This document shows, piece by piece, positions 47,367 through 59,991 of a stretch of DNA of 64,000 bases (the first letter of the stretch is position 1; every line of letters starts with the position of its first letter). The notes below the pieces were generated by a model. That model did no database searches. It was not told where the DNA came from and saw only the letters and a program-made list of their open reading frames with translations. The stretch comes from Polytrichum commune (taxonomy: Eukaryota > Streptophyta > Polytrichopsida > Polytrichales > Polytrichaceae): NCBI GenBank assembly GCA_950295325.1, contig OX485808.1, positions 13,146,501 through 13,210,500 on the forward strand, in the 5' to 3' direction. The position numbers and the translations under genes were made by a program.

Positions 47367-50300
47367 TAAGTAGTTTTGAAACAACTAAAGTTGCATCGTT
47401 GATGTGTCACGACATGTTTCCAAAATGATGAATACGTTACCCTCGTACTTTTTTACGAGTATTAGCGGCGTCCAAAAGTTACATAAACCAAATTTTGTTT
47501 GACATATCTCACTCTTTCTTGCCTTGTCCAACAATGACCGATTGTCGGTGCTTTAACTTTAACCCTCCCATGATGTCTTGATTGCCAGCTCTCAATGCAC
47601 GTGGGTCCCCATGTATGTAGCCCGACAAAAGGGAACTCTTGTATACTAATAACCGGGGGAATTTAAAATATTGAGGTTTAAGTGGGGCTAGAGCTTGTGG
47701 ACTCCCGTGAACTTGGCATCCAATTTGGTTGGTGATCTAACGCATTGTTTTGAATCGTTTCATAGAAATAGACCGGCACTAGGTTAGGTCATTAGGAGGG
47801 GACCACATTGATTCAAAGAATCCACAATAGTTTCTTACATTGGACCACACCAAATGTTTGTTCAAAATACCTCTTTTTCCAACGATCGAATGCGGAGTGT
47901 CTTAATTTTCCTACTTTCAAAAACATGGGTGATATAGTCATTTTAAGTGGAGTTTCATAACATTGCTTCCGATGCTACACGTGTTCAAGGTTCAAAAATA
48001 TAAAGCAGTGAGATTACGGTTGATATGTGCCAATTTTGGGCTGATAGTCGGAGAATAAGGGCATCACATGGTATTGTTCGAGAATACTATGGCCCCGTTG
48101 AATAACCCAACCCCATTTGAGATATGTTGTGTTCAGGGTTAATAACATGAGTTTTGATGTTCCACAAACAATAGGTCTGGAAGAAGAGCGGACAAGACAT
48201 CTCCTACCCTATTGATGAACGTAAATGTAGAGGAGCCGATAGGGCACCTTATTTTTGGAATAAGATAAGACCAATTAATTGAAAGGGAAATTTTATTTTA
48301 GAATGCAAGTCTTGGATTTCCAAAGATCTCTCATTTGTAAACAATCTAATATTACATGTATATTATGGTGGTGGTTAATAGTCGTTGTGGTCAAAAAATA
48401 AAAAAGCAACATTAGGGAGTTCCCAATAGAATAATCACAAAGGCCCTCAAAGAAGGATGAATTGTGGGTTTGATCCTTCTTCAAGAAAATTTTATATTAA
48501 AAGCTCGTTCGCTTGTGTGCATTGGAGCCTATTTTGAAAGTTGGGCAAAACTTTTGGAATCTCCACTTTTTGCCTCAAAAAATGAGATAAATTTAGTTTG
48601 TAAAATAGGGTATGTGCATGGGACCTACTATCCTAAATCATGGATTGGCCTATGCAAGGTTAAGGTGGCCCACCCATCTTAGTAAGACAAACTAGAAAAT
48701 TGGTTTTTAATCGCCCAACACCACTCTTTGTGTATGATAATTGAAGCATTAATAAAACTTAGATGGCTTTGTGTTAAATTATTCACATAAACTCAAAGAC
48801 TGAGACTACACCTATGGTATCATTTGCTTTACTTTATAGATAACTCTAACATGTACTAATGTGCCTATAATTTAGAAGAATTTAGAATATAATAAATGGC
48901 TATTAATATGACCGTGAACAAGAAACATACATGGTATTCTACATGGCATGCCCAAAGTACAAGGCAAGTGGGATGTATTTTGGGCATGTCATGAGATTTG
49001 AAGACTATGACACCGGAGATATAAAGATGACCTCTGTAGCTAGTCATAAAGCATTGTTATGACAAATGATGTTTTTTAAATTCATGGAAAGAGGTGGTCC
49101 TATTAATTGGCCTTGTCCCCTTGTCTTGAGCAAACCTACTAATCAAGCGACCAAGGACATGGTCACATGTAGAGTCGATGTTTCTTCATTGGCGAAATAT
49201 ATCCAAAAGGTGTTTTTCTTTTTCTCTCTCTCCTTTCATTCTTTCTTCCAATATATGCATACTATTGTCTAAAAAAAAATCTTAAAAAAAACTCACACCT
49301 AATGTTCTCAATATCCTTGAATTGCACACGAATCATGAGTTACTTGTAATGAACCATATAGATGAGGGATGAAGGATGGCAACATTTTGCCCTATCAAGG
49401 TGTGTGCTAAGCTCTTTGGCCTAATTGTGGGCACATTCAACTCCACAAACACTGTTGGATTGAACAAGGAGTTGTCTCATCTTAACACTTGTCTGTTTTT
49501 TTTTGTAGTCATACCTATAAACCTTGCCATAGCAACCACTCAAATATTGGTGTTTGATTAAGAAGAGTGATTGCACAAGATTCACAAACCTTGTTAGGGT
49601 GCTACTTACATGTCTATAGATCTTAAAATCTTGCACACTCAAGCACACTAGAAGTTCACATTGCAAGATAGCAATGTAATATTCTAAAACACTTATTGTA
49701 TAAGTTATAGACACCGTGATGTCTCTCAATAGTTGGTAAAGGAAATTGAAAGTAAGATCAATACACATGAGCCAAGGCACGGCTAATCACTACACCGTTT
49801 ACACCTATTATTGTGGTTTGAAGCTAGCATGGGTAGAAAATCTTGAGGCCCACTATATCTTATGTGTGAGTTGAAAATTAAGGTGGCTTATAAATTGATA
49901 AAAATTTATTAGTATAATATGAAATGAAAATGTTAGCATAATACTATTATTTTAATATTACATTGATATCATATTTTAAAACCGACAATAATTTGCATTC
50001 TTGTAAAAATATCGATTCCATATTCCTAGTTTTGAACATATGATTCTATGTGATAAAAGATGGTGAATGTCAAGAAAAGTTATACTGACCAAAACTAGCA
50101 TGGAGTGACAAAATTATAATGGACAAAATAATAGGTGTAGAAGGTGTAATCCCAAGATCTGTATCTACATTTCTAATCAGCTATCACCCTATGGTCTAGC
50201 TTGAAGACAAATAACCAAGAAGCAAGGAATTAAATTCTAGGCCAAAGCTGGAAAATGGCAAGAGAATTTCCACGCCAAACCCACTTCGTGTATTTAAGTG

Positions 50301-51409
50301 TCATACTATTTGCTTCCAAAATGGTTTGATTTCTCCCTGCTTACTTGTTCAGACCCAAGAAATGTAGATCCAGATGTTGGGATGACTGGCCATGCCCTAG
50401 CCATTCTACCAAATTCGATTCCGTCTTCCTTTTATCTACAAATCACCATTTAGAACAATCATTCACACAAAATTTTGATTCATGTAGGACTAATAGCCCT
50501 CTCCCATGCCAAAACTAGATGTGTGCATCCCAACTTTACAAATCAAGATTGGATCAAGGTTTCTTGGCTTGTTTTAACCTCCCTCTTCTTGTAGTTTCAA
50601 TTACAAAGTCAAGCATACAAGAACCTCCAACTTATTCCATTTTCAAAAGGAAAATCTTATTCAACTTGGGATCAAGTACCGAACCCAACATTAGGGCTCC
50701 CGTCCCTTAGTTGGTATGATAAAAAGTTAACAAGTTGGGGACGACAAAAACAAAGAGGTCCACGTCATGATTAAATATAATATTCCCTAATTAAATGGTT
50801 TAATTAGAAACTTGTGATTACATCAGTGCAACAAAGAAGTCATGAGTCCAAAAGAAGGTTCCTCTACATGTGCACAGAATTGTTTTATGATTCTGAAGCA
50901 TTTGAGAGATGAGGCAACTAGTTCCTCCTTGGGATTCGTTGTCCCCACTCACTACAAACAACTCTCCATATTTCAATTCAAGCTAACCTACAAGTGACGC
51001 TTCCACCTTGTGGTTCACATGGTTAAAATGAACCAATAGCCAATAGGAGATTGCTTTTATCTCCATCTCTAGCTAGTGGCCCATTACAATTACCCCATCC
51101 CACAAATTTGAGACTGCAACTAGTAGTAGAAGTTCTCTTTCTAATTACATAGCGTAGCTAAAAGTAATAAAAGTTTAGGTCTGCAGCAATGAAAATTGAT
51201 TTGACGAAATTGCGCAAAATGTCTACCTCAAAACTCAATCGTTAGTAAAATATAGGATGAATGTCACATTAGAGCTAAATCAAACGTGCATTTGATTTCC
51301 GGTGCACGCCACGGAGAAGGCATGCAGATTAGTAATGCTATGATGCTCATCTGACGGATTTTGCAGTAAGAAACTTGGATTAGTTGCGGGGAAACGTGGA
51401 CTCACGTGT
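47367..51409. other. Gene-free stretch of about 4 kb
   Basis: No supportable gene. Positions 47480-48200 have unrecognised, possibly retroelement-derived sequence. Positions 49390-49580 share GGCCTAATTGTGGGCAC and AACTCCAC phrases with repeats near 9000 and 33030. The open frames here show no domain. Confidence 0.45.
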
Positions 51410-53131
51410 TCATTCTTTGAGAGTTGACAGGTGCGGTCGCCATATCGGTCCCCTCAAGCGGCGCTTCATCCTGCGCCGAGGGATATGTTTTTGAAAGGAT
51501 GCACACGGCCGTGGTGACCTTGCAGGTAGCTTGTAATCCTGCTCTGGCAGTTGATAACTCTCAAGCTTCCCGATAGGCAAGGAACCTTTGGCCATTGTGT
51601 CGTCCTTAACGGTTGAAAGTTTCTCGTAAGCTAGGGTTTGAAGAGCTGTCCTCTTTAAAACCGGCAAGCAGATGGGATCAATATGAGGTTGCTGGACTCG
51701 ACGACTCCGGCGGCAATCGTTGTACTCGGACTCGATGCGTAATTTGGAGTTTACCGCATCTTCGCGTGAATGATGCACTACAAAGATATTGTGCTTCGTC
51801 TCCACGTGAAATACATGCTCCGAAGAAACCGAAGGATCTATTTTCGAGAAAGCCAGGACTCCTCCTAGGCTACTCTTTTTAATAATGTCTATTCTTGGAG
51901 AAACGGAAGCGATGCGGCCGTCGCGATGCTCGTGCTGATCCGCAAACACTAACTCATTAACTCGGTCCGCATCGTGTACCTTCAAGATTGCAGCAGCAGC
52001 AGCAGCAGCTACAGGCCGGTGTAATTGCCCCAGCTCCTCTAATCTTGGACCACGATCTCTCGTTTCGAGGATGCAGGACCTACGATCAATACACCTTGTC
52101 TGCTTTGAAACCTTCCTCTCTGAGATGCCTGTATCTGACGTACAGTTAATTCTGGTGGTCCAATTCCCACGATGACTCTTCTGCTGCTTAATACTCGAGT
52201 CGACTCCAGCGGACTTTCTAAAATCGCCGGAGATGTCTTTTGTCCCGTTGACAAGGCCTTTCGAGAAACTATAATCCCCCGTGACGCATGTTTGGAGTTT
52301 CTGCGTTCGCTCTTGAAGGTTGTGCAAGTTCAATTGCTCACCGGCGCACCTGTCCAGTGCTGCACGTGACTCTTGACATCTTCGACTAATTCGATCAGCA
52401 GGTGATACCCTCGGTGATGCTCCGCATAGAAGAGTGGTTTTCAAGCCACGTTTCGGTCTCCGGACATGTTGAAACTTATCTCGAGAATTAACCCGAGGTT
52501 GATCTGGTATTATCGTCCCTTGTTTAAACCCCTGGTCGTTTGTAACAGATATCCTCGTCGACAGCGCTACTGATGATTTGCACTCCATCTTACTTCTGTT
52601 GGTGGTTATAGACTCTCCCTCTACATAAAGTTGACTCCCTTCAGCCACACGTGCTGTTCTTCCAGGTGGTAAGAAGCAGAGAAGATTTCTGCTCCTTCGG
52701 TGAAACAGTGACTCATTGACAAAGAACTCCTCATGCACTTCTTCTCTCTCTGAAATTGCTGAGAGGCAGGTTTTTGCGTATAACCCACGGTCACGTCGAT
52801 GTCTATTCTTCGCGGAATTACTTTTAACTACACCCATTGAGGAATAGACTGGACGTCGGGGCGTTCGACTTGCTAATCCAACGCCGACGCCATGATCAGC
52901 ACAGCTGTGATAATGATCAGTGTGCACTGTGCCTTTGGAACTAGACGCAGCTGATCTTGATGACTTCCGCACATGAACGCAACGTTTAACTGAAGTGGCA
53001 GATGAACCATGACAGCAATGGTGGCGAAGAATGCCTGAGAGTGAATTTAAAGGTAAAAGGAGGAACCTGTTGCCAGGCATCAACATCACATTTGGAGCAC
53101 CTGGAACGTCGTAGTGTCGAGGATTCTTCAT
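51410..53131 (-). CDS. Orphan basic protein of about 573 aa, function unknown
   Basis: By far the longest uninterrupted frame in the window, in locally GC-richer DNA, so chance is unlikely. I recognise no domain. It is rich in Arg, Lys, Ser and His. It has no signal peptide or membrane span, a run of seven Ala at about residues 373-380 from a GCA/GCT repeat, and a basic C-terminus (PRRRMKRRLRGPIWRP) that could be a nuclear signal. The start is uncertain: ATG at 53131 is the first in this frame, but an overlapping frame starts MKKRFRDEESSTLRRSRC at 53150, just after a good acceptor (CTTTTCCGCAG, exon from 53182). The real N-terminus may therefore join that frame to this one by an intron. Upstream lies the decayed copy of the ET first exon and promoter, same strand. 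No ET finger or GIY-YIG motif is present, so it is not an ET paralogue as far as I can see. Confidence 0.7.
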   Translation of the reverse strand: MKNPRHYDVPGAPNVMLMPGNRFLLLPLNSLSGILRHHCCHGSSATSVKRCVHVRKSSRSAASSSKGTVHTDHYHSCADHGVGVGLASRTPRRPVYSSMGVVKSNSAKNRHRRDRGLYAKTCLSAISEREEVHEEFFVNESLFHRRSRNLLCFLPPGRTARVAEGSQLYVEGESITTNRSKMECKSSVALSTRISVTNDQGFKQGTIIPDQPRVNSRDKFQHVRRPKRGLKTTLLCGASPRVSPADRISRRCQESRAALDRCAGEQLNLHNLQERTQKLQTCVTGDYSFSKGLVNGTKDISGDFRKSAGVDSSIKQQKSHRGNWTTRINCTSDTGISERKVSKQTRCIDRRSCILETRDRGPRLEELGQLHRPVAAAAAAAILKVHDADRVNELVFADQHEHRDGRIASVSPRIDIIKKSSLGGVLAFSKIDPSVSSEHVFHVETKHNIFVVHHSREDAVNSKLRIESEYNDCRRSRRVQQPHIDPICLPVLKRTALQTLAYEKLSTVKDDTMAKGSLPIGKLESYQLPEQDYKLPARSPRPCASFQKHIPRRRMKRRLRGPIWRPHLSTLKE

Positions 53132-53523
53132 CACGAAATCGTTTCTTCATTCGTTGCGAATCAAAAACTCTATAGCTGTTATCTGCGGAAAAGAGAAGTC
53201 TAACTTGAACAGCACACAATACAATCTGATATCAAATACTCTCAATGGAAGTCAATGACGTCAGTTCTCTTCTCTTTCGGAAGTGCAGATTCTTCATCTG
53301 TGAAATAGTGTCCACTAGAGGAATTCTGGAGCACTCAAACTTTGCTCTCCAACTACTACAGAACTGTCGATGAACACTTTCTGAACTATCGATTCAGACC
53401 AAGTGCTCGCTGGTTGTCTGGATTCATCAAAACCCGTGCTGGCACTGTAACTAGAAGTTTATAATAAGTTCCTGGCTGAAAGATTACAAATGACAGGATA
53501 AAGGTCAAGATGATGGCTACCAC

Positions 53524-53662
53524 CTGCGAGTCGGAGAGGAGCTTGTCGTGTTTGAACGCTTGTGTTGTTTTGTTGCAACTATAGTCCTCTTGTTGCAACG
53601 AACTTTTGATTGCTCGATCACATAGTTTGCAGTAGTACTATAGCTATCATTCGGAACGCCAT
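53524..53662 (-). pseudogene. Broken copy of the ET first exon
   Basis: It aligns with ET exon 1 (33381-33262), including the ATG at the same place, the word TGTGATCGAGC(A/C)ATC, the AAACA(C/T)GACAAGCT word and the splice donor (CAG/GTGGTAG against AAG/GTGATAA). A one-base loss in the GTTCGTT region and an extra segment of about 20 bp break the frame; read from the ATG it stops after 14 codons. The remains of the ET motif are visible in another frame (QQEDYSC, FKHDKLLSDSQ). It may still serve as a non-coding leader exon for the gene downstream. Confidence 0.7.
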
Positions 53663-54430
53663 TCCTGGAGTGTGCGCGCTCCAGCAGCTCAACCATGGCG
53701 GTTGGATCTCTCCTCCCACGTTATCTACAATCTCTAAGGATCCTCCACCCTTGCATGATAAAGAGGTCGAAGGTGCGCCCGATGGCTTCTCAACCAGTAA
53801 TTTATAACATAACCTTCATTGCTGCGGAAAGTCCCGTCTACTAGCCATTCAGAACTTCTTCCATTTCTTCAATTGCATCTGTGACAGGTGGACTACTCTA
53901 CTCCTAAGCTTCTCAAAATCGACACAGACACGCTCTCTCCCTCTAGTTGTTCAATTTTCCAACCCCTCTCCGCCACTACTCAATCCCCTATTTTATTCGA
54001 ACAACAACCATGCGTCTCTCTCGGCTGCAAAGAAATTGAACAAAGCTCCTTAACCTCGCAAGAACCACTTGTTGCCTTCATCACGCACTCGATCAACCAC
54101 CGCCTCCACCAGCAACACGCCTCTCACTCCTGTAAGCAAATTTCCACACACGCATTGCTTCAAGCTCTCCACATACTCTCCACTTATTTATTGCGAACTG
54201 TTGAGCCAACCTTTCTGAAACTTTTTTTGTAGCCCCCGGTGCATCAATTTCGGAAAACTCAAGCTCTAAGAAGAGGAGGAAGTTCTTGTGGACGCAGTGA
54301 CCATGTGAAAGTGAGGTGTTAAGAGCATGTAGCTTAGGTTGCGGGAGAGGGTTTCGGATCGGTTGTCGAGATGGTCCCGGAAATGATTCTGAGCGTTTGT
54401 AGAGAGCGAGAAACACAGGCTCCTTAGAGT
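53524..54430 (-). repeat. Duplicated ET promoter, leader and first exon
   Basis: The second copy of the segment at 33262-34180, about 20 kb away and in the same orientation. It shares CATTTCTTCAATTGCATCTG, CAGGTGGACTACTCTACTCC, TAAGCTTCTCAAAATCGACA and TTTTGTAGCCCCCGGTGCAT. The 3' part of the ET gene is not duplicated; the copy is followed instead by the orphan gene at 51410-53131. It is probably the promoter region for that gene. Confidence 0.75.
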
Positions 54431-57110
54431 GTACGATATCTTCAACATAAAATCTACTTATACGTATGAAAGGTGATAATGTACACCGGGCGTACATATG
54501 GACACGAATTCGTGGCTACCAGAACTTCGTGGTGTTAAGGTAAACTTGTCATTGGGAAAGTGAAAGGCACCCTTGCTTGGAAATATAATGACAGTGACAC
54601 GTGTCGCATGTTTATTGGTTGAACCCATGCCAACGTTGACATGGAACAAAAATAGATTACGAATCGACATGCAAAGTTTTGACCCTGTCATCATGGGCAC
54701 TAGAGTAGAGATGGCATGGAGTTGGGTTCCTTGAAAAGGGTACTAATTGTACTCAAGTTTTTGTCTCCCAGCTATCAAAAATAGGTCGACCCATGCTGTG
54801 AATATGGGTTAGCAAAGAATCTTGCCATTGGAAATTACACAAATTTCAAAACTTGGAAATAAATTAAGTTTTTTGGGGTTAAATGTTGTGATATCAATTT
54901 CCATGCATGTGAAAAATGGCCCCAATATCACACTTGTACTACAATGATGCAAAATTGCTTAAAGTTAACGGAAATAGGCCTATCTACTCTGAATTGTTTA
55001 TGGTTGATATTGTGGGAAAATTTATAGTGTCACTTGCCCTTTGATGCATTATGGTGTGGACCACAATATACACCATCACATACTAATTAGTGTGGAATCT
55101 TATCCTTGAGGGTTTTCTTTTTTTCTTTTTTTCTATTTGCATCATGTTTCACATACCTAGAGTCTTATCTAGGTGATTTCCATGGAGATTATAATATTAT
55201 GGAAACTACCAAAGTTTGCATAAATTATTTCGATAAATAGCATTCAACAACTTAGGATTTTGAAAATCACGATTTTCACTTTGTTGGGGCTTATTTAAAG
55301 AAAGAAGTTAGATATTCGAATCTTAGATTGGAAACCTCTCAAGTAGGACAGGTTTGAAGTGGATCTCACTTTGTTGCAAGTATCTCAATTCCATATTAAT
55401 TTTTTATCTACTGAAAAATATTGTAACCTATAACCTAGTCCTCCAATGTTATATATTGTGGGTTATATATTTAGTATCCACAATAAAATACCCAATGTTT
55501 TTAGTGTTGCTTTCGTTGTTTATAGTGTAGCCCACAGTAGTTACCATAAATAGTGTAATTGTAGTATGGAATTCACTATTTTATGTTTAAAGTGGCATTA
55601 AAGGACCCAAAGTTATTGTATTGGGGCCGATTGAGAATTATTGGTTGGGCCCTAGTTTTTAGGGGTTTGTTTTCCTTTTGTTTTTGCTAGAGTCCATTCA
55701 TCCACGTTGGTTAGCTAAGAGTTTACCTAGATGGCCATGTAATTTGACACCGGAGTTTTATGATGTCTAAGTAACTCATCCCATTTGGATGGGGAGGGGG
55801 TGAACTCTTCATTAAGGGAGCAACATGCGTGCATGACCCCATATTCAAATTCCCTATATACATAATTTTTATCATGAAATGAAGACTACCTATACATATA
55901 ATCATATACTATATAATTGTCACTTTGTATGTATACATCAATTCGCAACTTCTACAATAAATTGTTTCAACTATATAAACAAAATATAAACAGTTGAAAA
56001 CAGTTGAAAACAAATAGGCATTCCTTGAATATGTGTTCGTAAATCACTTTCCATTGACAAAGGTAATGAAGTATGACACAAGGAACGACAAGTATAATTG
56101 CTCCATGTGAAGATGAGATGTCATTATTGGATTTAAGAATGCAACAAGTATCACCAAAGTTTTGTGAGAGAAAGAGCAAGAGAGGGGTCCTTGGGGGCAA
56201 TAAAGGGTTAAAACGCAAGTGTGCATGTTATGATGGCTCCCCCACCAACTTAGCATACTTGCCATCTTATAGAATTACCAATGGGTGTGAAATTGACAAA
56301 TTGCATGGGAGCACCAATACTAACTAAGATGGGAGTATATATTGGAGAACAACAAAGTCTCGACACAGACCTTGCTTGCACTACAAGCATGTGAATCATG
56401 GGTAGTTGTTCCACATCCCTAAAAGATTGTCTTGTGTGACTAGGAAATTTGTAAATCTACCATTGTAATAGATTTGTATAATTCTTCACCGATCCAAGAC
56501 GATTGCCATAGGACTCAAATGTTGGTAGTGTTGGTCACCAAAATGATACACGTATGGCATCTGCAATATCTTGCATGTTGCAAGGTCCAATTAAGCCATT
56601 TGTTCTAGGCCTTCCATATGCCAAACAACCAATCTAGAGAGTGTAACCTACATCATAACATAACCTAATCCCAGATCATATATAGAGGCAAACATGTGAA
56701 GATCTAAATACAAGATTTGGGGAGGGGCTTTGTGATCGCCCTCCTAACATTTGAAAACTCCAAGACTCATGTTAAGTAAGTACTTTGGCCTTCTACCGAC
56801 ATAATAACTTGGGGTGAGCTTTGAAAGCGCTTTTTCCCGGGGCGTTGAACCACTTTAGTGCTAGCCACAGAAGGTATTCAAGTGTTTGGAATGTTAAGGT
56901 ACATGCCAATCTTATTTCTAGATGTCAATGTAGAGTTCTAAGTGGACAAATAATCTAATAAGAGTGGGCCACACTAGGTATTCATCATCATGCTATACAT
57001 GCACGCATGCACCACTTCCTACTGGATTGTATGATATGGGCCACAATCAATTCCAAAAAGGTGTTGGAATTGAACTTTCGGGTATGATTATAGTGTGGAC
57101 CGCATCATTA
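54431..57110. other. Intergenic DNA, no gene seen
   Basis: No gene is supported. Positions 56395-56530 resemble 57530-57660 (AAAGATTGTCTTGTGTGACT, AGGAAATTTGTAAATCTACC, GGACTCA(A/T)(A/G)TG), forming direct repeats on either side of the CACTA element at 57111. Confidence 0.45.
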
Positions 57111-57363
57111 CACTAGAAGAAAACTTGTCCATTAAGTTACAATCATCCATTGTGACTTGTCCATTTTGTGACTCATGGCAAGAAAATACATAAATCGATC
57201 ATTTTTGTTGCCAATGAAAGGTTTTTGGCTTTAGTTTTTGGACAATGAGTAACCAAAACCCTTTGATTGATGACCAAAATTATTTATTTATGCGTGTTCT
57301 TGCCATGAGTTGCAATAGCCAAGTTGCAATAGCCGATTGCAAGGAACAATTTTTCTTCTAGTG
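57111..57363. mobile_element. CACTA-ended mini-element with a TTA target duplication
   Basis: The left end CACTAGAAGAAAACTTGTCC and right end (reversed) CACTAGAAGAAAAATTGTTC pair. The trinucleotide TTA is repeated immediately outside both ends, as expected for the 3-bp target duplication of CACTA transposons. The interior has further inverted words (CATGGCAAGA near 57174 and CTTGCCATGAG near 57299). 253 bp, no transposase frame. Confidence 0.8.
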
Positions 57364-59958
57364 TTACTACACGAGCCTAGACCAAAACAACTCTTGACAA
57401 GGACAAAGTCACCAACTCATACTCCGTTAGAAGCAGCATCATTCAAGCATACCAAAACATCCAAAATTAAGAATCTTATTACATGGAAGACACTATGTGG
57501 CAAGGAAAGCACATTACAAACATATGAGTTTTGGATAATTGTCATGCATCAATAGGAGATTGTCTTGGATCACTAGGAAATCCATAAATCTACCATAGTG
57601 GTAGATTTGCATCTTTTTTTCACTCAAGCAACACGATTATCTAGGACTCATGTGCAGATATTGGCAAGAGCATTTACATAGGAAAACACACACACATTGA
57701 TATATATATAGCATGAGAGGAAGAAAAATCCAACAACAAAAGTGAGTCACTTCAATTTTCCAAGCTTGGTGCACTCTAGGTGTAGTGTAATGTGGCTAGA
57801 GGAGAACCTACATGACGTCGAGGGAAAAAAACATTGTAAACTTTGAGGCATTGAGTTAGTTACTTGGAAATCCAAATTTCAACAAGACGGGATAAACCGT
57901 TCATGTTTTGAGCAGTTTGTGAATCTTTCCTGCTTGATGGAGTTCTTTGTTGGAAGCTTTCAATCATGCAGTCATGTAATGCCCTAAGAACTTGAATCCC
58001 ACCCGCTCCAAAATTCGTATCACTAGACATTTAATACGGATGAATAATGAACGTTTTGTGGGGAAATACGTTGAGAGGGCTCCCAGCCATCTCCGTATCC
58101 ATAAGTAGCACGATTTGCACATTCAAAATGACAAAGCTAATTGGACTTCATTGTAATATGGAGACAAGTAAAGGAATATATGACCATCAAAAATGAAATA
58201 AATTTATAATGATAGAAAGTGAGTATGACTAGGTTCATATAGTAATACACACATCATGTATGTGAACATTTCATAAAACAACGCAAAATTCATTGTCAAA
58301 CAGATCATAATATTACTCAACATTCAACTCTTGTTCAGTGGACCCTCATAATACAATAGTCATGTGTTCGAAAAATTATGCAGGATGACTCAAATTCAGA
58401 TCGTGCTCCCAACATCCCCACTAGTACATTATGAAGGCCGACATTGTTGAGTAATGTTATGGTAAAAATATATTCCTTGATTCAAAAATTAATCTAAGTT
58501 TTTTTTATGATAAAACAACTCAAGAATTTATATGTCACTTTGTTTAGGTCTAAGTGCTACAAGATTACCCATGATGGACCTCTCCACATTGAGGGGTTTC
58601 AAAGATTCTATGAAGCTTTGCAAGAAAACCTAACACACGTATTCATTTCTTTCACTCTAAAAATTTGCACATGTGAAGTACTTTTAAGGAATCGAATAAA
58701 TGTAAATTACTTGTGCAATACCATAAAATCAGAGAACATGAGATGCAGAAGCTATTGGACTCTGAGTGAAGATTTTCTTACTCTCTTTATGATCACAATG
58801 TTCAATGTGTATGTTTAACAAATGTTATTTGAACGTTCAACTTCAAATCCAAAGTGTCCCGTGACATTTTCAAAGACAAAAATGAATGTCAATTGACATC
58901 TATATTTTTTTCTTTCTAAAATGTGACCTCAATGTCACATGCCTAGTAGTACATGTCATCTCAATTTGTAACGTGTCAATTGACATGTGGTTTTTTTCTT
59001 CACAAGTCCCACTACATGCCAAATTCTAACTTGTGCGTGTCAATTGACGTGCATCTTTTCAGGGTGCAAGTTTTTGCATGTCAAATGTCAAAAACTTGCA
59101 AAAACGTTGTCCAAAATACACACTCACAAAGGTTTCCCTATTTGTGTTCATTATTGAATTTAGAATGATGTCTATATAACGATCACATAATCTAATTGCA
59201 TCATATCATGTGTCTTTTTGGTGTTCATTCTAAACTACAAGTCTTGTTATACATGCTCACACCTTAGGTGTCCAATGAAGAAGAGTAGCCCCCACATAAA
59301 GTAGGCATGCCTTAGATGGGTATATTACTCTTTGCACCCACCTCTCGTAGGATATGAAATACGCAATTAGTGTGAGGTCATTAGCAAATCCTAATCGTGC
59401 CCACAACCATTTGCCTCATTATTTTTGGAGCTCATGTGAATATCTTATTTGTTATCAAAGTGGAGATTCTCGTATTGACTTAAGATCCTTCAATCATGTT
59501 GACTATCAAGCCTAGAATATTTAGCATATTTTGAGCATATAGTCCAATCATTTTAAGCATGTGCCTTTTTGGTTCTAGTTCTTAGATCCATCCCTAACCA
59601 CGTACCACTCAAATGTGAATGTCCAAATCTATGTTTTGTTGGATGTAGGCATGTCTACCTTGCCTTATACGGTATAAATTCTCTTAACCAACACATAACC
59701 TAAAACTAACACTCTGATGTACACTAGACACCAAAGCACCCCCAATAAGCTTCTAAATAAAGGGGTCACATGATAGGATAAGGGCCAAGGCCCATAACTT
59801 GCAACCCTCAAGCAATTTCAAAAAACATTTTTGAACATGACCGGAAAATGTTGCCCACCTCATTCGACTTCAAAATAAAGTTGTCCGTACATTCTTGAAG
59901 GCCGCCTAGTCCATAAAACCCATATTTGGATGCACCTCGACTTCAAGGCCCAAAATCT

Positions 59959-59991
<33 letters not shown>

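Noticed and set aside
54093-54497. 134-codon minus-strand frame in the duplicated promoter
   Set aside because: It has no similarity in protein sequence to the frame in the other copy, despite DNA similarity.
58507-58818. 103-codon plus-strand frame
   Set aside because: No recognisable motif, embedded in repeat-rich DNA, no evidence of conservation.
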